This document shows, piece after piece, positions 5,193 to 8,132 of a stretch of DNA of 8,132 nt. The position numbers and the translations under genes were made by a program. Origin of the DNA: an uncultured bacterium (GTDB lineage Bacteria > Patescibacteriota > Minisyncoccia > Phycocordibacterales > UBA9973); the NCBI GenBank assembly GCA_903862375.1, contig CAIOXR010000001.1, positions 1 through 8,132 on the forward strand, given 5' to 3'. Numbering within the stretch: the first letter of the stretch is position 1; each line of letters begins with the position of its first letter. Below the pieces are notes generated by a model, which was not told the DNA's origin, made no database searches, and saw only the letters and a program-made list of their open reading frames with translations.

Positions 5193-6859
5193 CTTGCAAG
5201 AATGACTTCGTAATAGAATCAGAGGATTTCTTATTTTATGAAAAGATTAAAGTCCCACCACCCACTTTTTGTCCTCGTTGTAGAATGCAGAGAAGGTTTA
5301 TGTTTAGAAATGAAATAGTATTTTACAGAAGAGAGTGTGAATTATGTCATAAAAATACTATTTCAATTTTTTCACCCGACCGAAAATTTAAAATTTATTG
5401 TTCAAAATGTTGGTGGAGCGATAATTGGAATCCTGGAGATTTTTATCTTGATTATAATCCAAATAAAAACTTTTTTACCCAGTTTAAAGAATTACAACTT
5501 AAGACATATTTTTTTGATAGATCTCTTGATTATTCAACTTTAGTAAATTGTGAATATGTAAATTATACTGGTAACTCTAAAAATTGTTACTTTATATTTA
5601 ATGCAGATTTTTGTGATAATGTTTACTATAGCGCTGTTGTAAATCATATGAAAGATTCTTCCGATTGTTTAATGATGAATAAGACTGAACTTTCATATGG
5701 TTGTATAGGTGGTGATGGTTCTAGTGTATTTTTTTCAGAAAATTGTCCAGAATCTATAAACGTATGGTATTCCAAGGATTGTATTGGGTGCATTAATTGT
5801 TTTGGATGTGTAAATCTTAGAAATAAAAGTAATTATATTTTTAATGAATCTGTTTCTAAAGAAGAATTTAAGAAAAAAGTTAAAGAGATGGAGTTAGATA
5901 AGTATTCTTCAAATATAAAAGTTGAGAAAAATATCTATGATTTTTGGGATAAATTTCCAAGGAAATATATGTATGAAAGGATGAATAGTAATGTGTCAGG
6001 TTCATATGTATATAATTCTAAAAATGCAAAGAATTGTTATCAAGCAGTTTCTGTTGAGGATGGTGCTTATTCGCAGTTTATTACATTACCAACTTTTCGT
6101 GATGCATATGATATTACAGAATGGGGGAATGGTTTAGAATTTTGTATTGATAGTGTTTCAATTGGAGAAGGTGTGTATGAGATTAAGTATAGTGATGGTG
6201 TATTTAAAAATTCAAGAGAAGTGGAATATTCAATGTATGGTATCGGTATAAAAAATTGTTTTGGTTGTATAAATTTACGTAAAAAAGAGTATTGCATACT
6301 AAATAAACAATATTCGAAAGAAGAATATGAAAAATTACGATTACAAATTATTGATGATATGAATTTAAATCCATATATTGATTCAAAAGGAAGAATTTGG
6401 AAATATGGTGATTTTTTCCCATATGATTTATCTCCATTTTCTTATAATGAATCATTTGCAAATCAATATTTTCCATTAGATAAAAAAGAAATTGAAGAAT
6501 CTGGGTTTTCTTATTCTGATTTAAAAAAGCCAGATTATCAAAAAACAATAGAATTAGAAGATATTCCCGATAGTATATATAATATAAAGGATGATTTCAT
6601 TAATGAGATTATTCAATGTTCTTGTAGCAAGTTTTATAAGATAATGAGCGGTGAATTACAGTTACTAAAAAAGTTTGGTCTTCCTATACCTCGTATTTGT
6701 CCAGACTGTAGATATTTAAAAAGAATAAAAAGACTTAATTCACCTATATTTTATGATCGTAATTGTGATAAATGTGGTATAAAAATTATTACCTCATATC
6801 CTCCAAATATTTCCAAAATAGTTTATTGTGATAAGTGTTACCAGAGTGAAGTATATTAA
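5165..6859 (+). CDS. Cys-rich zinc-module/solenoid protein, paralogue 2 of 3
   Basis: A 564-aa protein, the least degenerate copy and so the best guide to the family plan. The N-terminal module has C8-x2-C11 and C36-x2-C39 around FYEKIKVPPPTFCP, then RNEIVFYRREC. A complete second finger (C58-x2-C61, C79-x2-C82) leads into WWSDNWNP (83-90). Two Asn/Cys/Tyr-rich halves follow: about 125-230, ending in NCFGCVNLRNK, and 278-385, ending in NCFGCINLRKKEYCILN then QYSKEEY. KFPRKY sits in the linker. GDFFPYDLSPFSYNE (415-429) and QYFP precede a C-terminal repeat of the zinc module: C485, C487, C512-x2-C515, C534-x2-C537, C555-x2-C558, ending CYQSEVY. Cytoplasmic by lack of signal or TM segments. The likely role is metal-stabilised binding or scaffolding, but this is inference. 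The next paralogue begins 5 bp after the TAA, so the pair is probably one transcript. Confidence 0.85.
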   Translation: MNSEIRNCQTCKNDFVIESEDFLFYEKIKVPPPTFCPRCRMQRRFMFRNEIVFYRRECELCHKNTISIFSPDRKFKIYCSKCWWSDNWNPGDFYLDYNPNKNFFTQFKELQLKTYFFDRSLDYSTLVNCEYVNYTGNSKNCYFIFNADFCDNVYYSAVVNHMKDSSDCLMMNKTELSYGCIGGDGSSVFFSENCPESINVWYSKDCIGCINCFGCVNLRNKSNYIFNESVSKEEFKKKVKEMELDKYSSNIKVEKNIYDFWDKFPRKYMYERMNSNVSGSYVYNSKNAKNCYQAVSVEDGAYSQFITLPTFRDAYDITEWGNGLEFCIDSVSIGEGVYEIKYSDGVFKNSREVEYSMYGIGIKNCFGCINLRKKEYCILNKQYSKEEYEKLRLQIIDDMNLNPYIDSKGRIWKYGDFFPYDLSPFSYNESFANQYFPLDKKEIEESGFSYSDLKKPDYQKTIELEDIPDSIYNIKDDFINEIIQCSCSKFYKIMSGELQLLKKFGLPIPRICPDCRYLKRIKRLNSPIFYDRNCDKCGIKIITSYPPNISKIVYCDKCYQSEVY

Positions 6860-6864
6860 TTAAT

Positions 6865-8132
6865 ATGGAATATAAAATAAAAACAAAAAATTGTCAGAAT
6901 TGTAAACTTGATTTCATTATAGAGCCTGAGGATTTCTTATTCTATGAGAAGATTAAAGTACCACCTCCAACTTTTTGTCCTGAATGTCGTAGAAATAGAA
7001 GATGGATATGGAGAAATGAAAGAACTTATTATAAACGCAAGTGTAATGCTCCTAATCATGAAGAAAACATAATTAGTTTATATTCTCAAGATTCAGAACA
7101 TATCGTTTATGATCAAAATTATTGGTGGAGTGATAAATGGAATCCATTAGACTATGGTATGGGTTATGATTTTTCTCGTTCATTTTTTGAACAATATAAA
7201 GAATTATTAAGTAAAGTTCCTATTATTTCACTATCAAATACTCAATCAATAAATAGTGATTATTGTAGTTCGGCTGCGTGGAATAAAGATTGTTATTTAA
7301 TTAGTGGTAGTGGTTGGAATGAGAAAGTATCCTATGCTAATAGGGCTATGAAAGATAAAGATTCAATGGATTTATATATCGTTGATAATAGTGAACTTTG
7401 TTATGACAGTTTATATTGTCGTAAGTGTTATTTAATATCTTTTTCATATCAATGTGAGGCATGTAATAATTCAGCTTTTTTATATAATTGTAAGAATTGT
7501 CAGAATTGTTTTGGTTGCTCGAACCTTCGTGGAAAGAATTATTGTTATTTTAATCAACAATTTTCTAAACAAGAGTATGAATTGAAGATAAATGAAATTA
7601 ATATGGGAAGTTATAGTAATATTAAGATCATAAAAGAAAAATTTTATGAAGAAATTTATTTTACAAGTATTCATAGATTTACTGATTTAATAAATTGTTA
7701 TGGTTCCACTGGTGATCATTTAAAGAATACTAAAAATTGTGTAAATTGTTTTGACTTTGGAGGTGATAATGCTGAAAATTGTAGATATGTTGATTGGAGT
7801 GGTTTTAATACTAAAGATTTATATGACACAGGTCCTGGAGCTGGTTGGGGTTCATCGTTTTTATATGAAGGATTAGATATTAATGAATCTTCAAGTGTTA
7901 TAGGAACTGTTGTTTGTTATGATTCAAATAATGTTCAATATTCTTTTAATATACAAAATTCAAGTAATCTTTTTGGTTGTTATGGATTGCACGGTAAACA
8001 ATACTGCATCCTCAACCACCAATACACCAAGGAAGAATACGAAGAAATGATACCCAAAATCATCAAACACATGTCAGATATGCCATACATAGATACTAAG
8101 GGTAGAATATACAAGTATGGTGAATTCTTCCC
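6865..8132 (+). CDS. Cys-rich zinc-module/solenoid protein, paralogue 3 of 3, truncated by the window edge
   Basis: The frame opens at ATG 6865, 5 bp after the stop of paralogue 2, and stays open for 422 codons to the window end; the C-terminal part is off the edge. The zinc module is present: C10-x2-C13, FYEKIKVPPPTFCP, C38-x2-C41, then RNERTYYKRKC. Finger 2 is degenerate (C60 followed by NAPNH; YDQN at 82 where paralogue 2 has YCSK), yet WWSDKWNP (87-94) is intact. Half one ends in NCKNCQNCFGCSNLRGKNYC (208-227), and half two in NLFGCYGLHGKQYCILN then QYTKEEY (368-392). The last residues, KYGEFF, match the KYGDFFPY site of paralogue 2, so about 150 residues, including the C-terminal zinc module, probably lie outside. 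It lacks its own extended -10 and a Shine-Dalgarno sequence, so translation probably depends on paralogue 2. From residue 376 codon use changes sharply. Confidence 0.85.
   Translation, partial: MEYKIKTKNCQNCKLDFIIEPEDFLFYEKIKVPPPTFCPECRRNRRWIWRNERTYYKRKCNAPNHEENIISLYSQDSEHIVYDQNYWWSDKWNPLDYGMGYDFSRSFFEQYKELLSKVPIISLSNTQSINSDYCSSAAWNKDCYLISGSGWNEKVSYANRAMKDKDSMDLYIVDNSELCYDSLYCRKCYLISFSYQCEACNNSAFLYNCKNCQNCFGCSNLRGKNYCYFNQQFSKQEYELKINEINMGSYSNIKIIKEKFYEEIYFTSIHRFTDLINCYGSTGDHLKNTKNCVNCFDFGGDNAENCRYVDWSGFNTKDLYDTGPGAGWGSSFLYEGLDINESSSVIGTVVCYDSNNVQYSFNIQNSSNLFGCYGLHGKQYCILNHQYTKEEYEEMIPKIIKHMSDMPYIDTKGRIYKYGEFF
7990..8132 (+). other. Segment of paralogue 3 with foreign-looking codon use
   Basis: From codon 376 Tyr is TAC in 5 of 6 cases, with TGC, ATC, CTC, AAC, CAC, ACC, CCC and TTC codons clustered. 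In the preceding 375 codons of the same gene I find only TAT for Tyr. The frame and family motifs continue unbroken across the change, so this looks like an in-frame replacement by a homologous segment from a more GC-rich paralogue. The right end of the segment is not seen. Confidence 0.6.

Noticed and set aside
3354..6859. Metallothionein or secreted disulfide-rich protein
   Set aside because: The Cys are embedded in long structured domains with zinc-finger spacing, and there is no signal peptide; metallothioneins are short and nearly devoid of aromatics.
1..8132. tRNA, rRNA, CRISPR array or riboswitch
   Set aside because: No cloverleaf, conserved rRNA stretch, regularly spaced repeats or known riboswitch core was seen, and the non-coding gaps are all under 200 bp.

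Overview
The window is an AT-rich, gene-dense bacterial segment, all on the + strand. It most resembles a Patescibacteria (CPR) genome. Three things suggest this: a small DUF5684-type membrane protein of a kind common there, a very Cys-rich multi-domain family that I associate (from memory) with CPR genomes, and start codons with essentially no Shine-Dalgarno sequence. Intact genes end in TAA or TAG and none contains an in-frame TGA, so the standard bacterial code is sufficient. I cannot name the species from sequence alone.

Layout. Bases 1-279 hold an open frame entering from the left; it overlaps, in another frame, a 168-aa four-segment DUF5684-like membrane protein (176-682). After a 187-bp spacer comes a compact two-gene unit (870-2084): an 83-aa thioredoxin-fold protein with a CKKC site and, 3 bp later, a 319-aa ArsP/YraQ-type permease. 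These two probably act together in metalloid or metal export. Next is a Fic-domain gene (2186-3257) split by a frameshift just before its otherwise perfect catalytic motif HPYSDGNGRTGR. The break lies in a TTATTATATTATT tract and is best explained by loss of one 5-bp repeat unit.

The right 60% of the window (3354 to the end) is a tandem array of three paralogues of one large Cys-rich family: 582 aa, 564 aa, and at least 422 aa running off the right edge (this last one has no stop in the window). Each starts with a zf-trcl-like zinc module. It is followed by a central Asn/Cys-rich region with a roughly 21-24-residue period, arranged in two halves that each end in a CxxCFGCxxLRxKxYCxxNxxYSKEEY-type cap. 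In the two complete copies the zinc module recurs at the C-terminus. I know of no established function. The proteins have no signal peptide or membrane segment, so they are probably cytoplasmic, metal-binding, and scaffold- or solenoid-like.

How the array is expressed is unusual. Copies 1 and 2 share an identical 45-bp block that places a perfect extended -10 (TGATATAAT) exactly 7 bp upstream of the ATG, which predicts leaderless mRNAs starting at the start codon. Copy 3 follows copy 2 after 5 bp and is probably co-transcribed. Near its right end (about 7990 onward) copy 3 abruptly changes from T-ending to C-ending codons, which suggests a recombination join with a diverged paralogue. The array therefore looks like an actively reassorting gene family, and it is the most novel item in the window.
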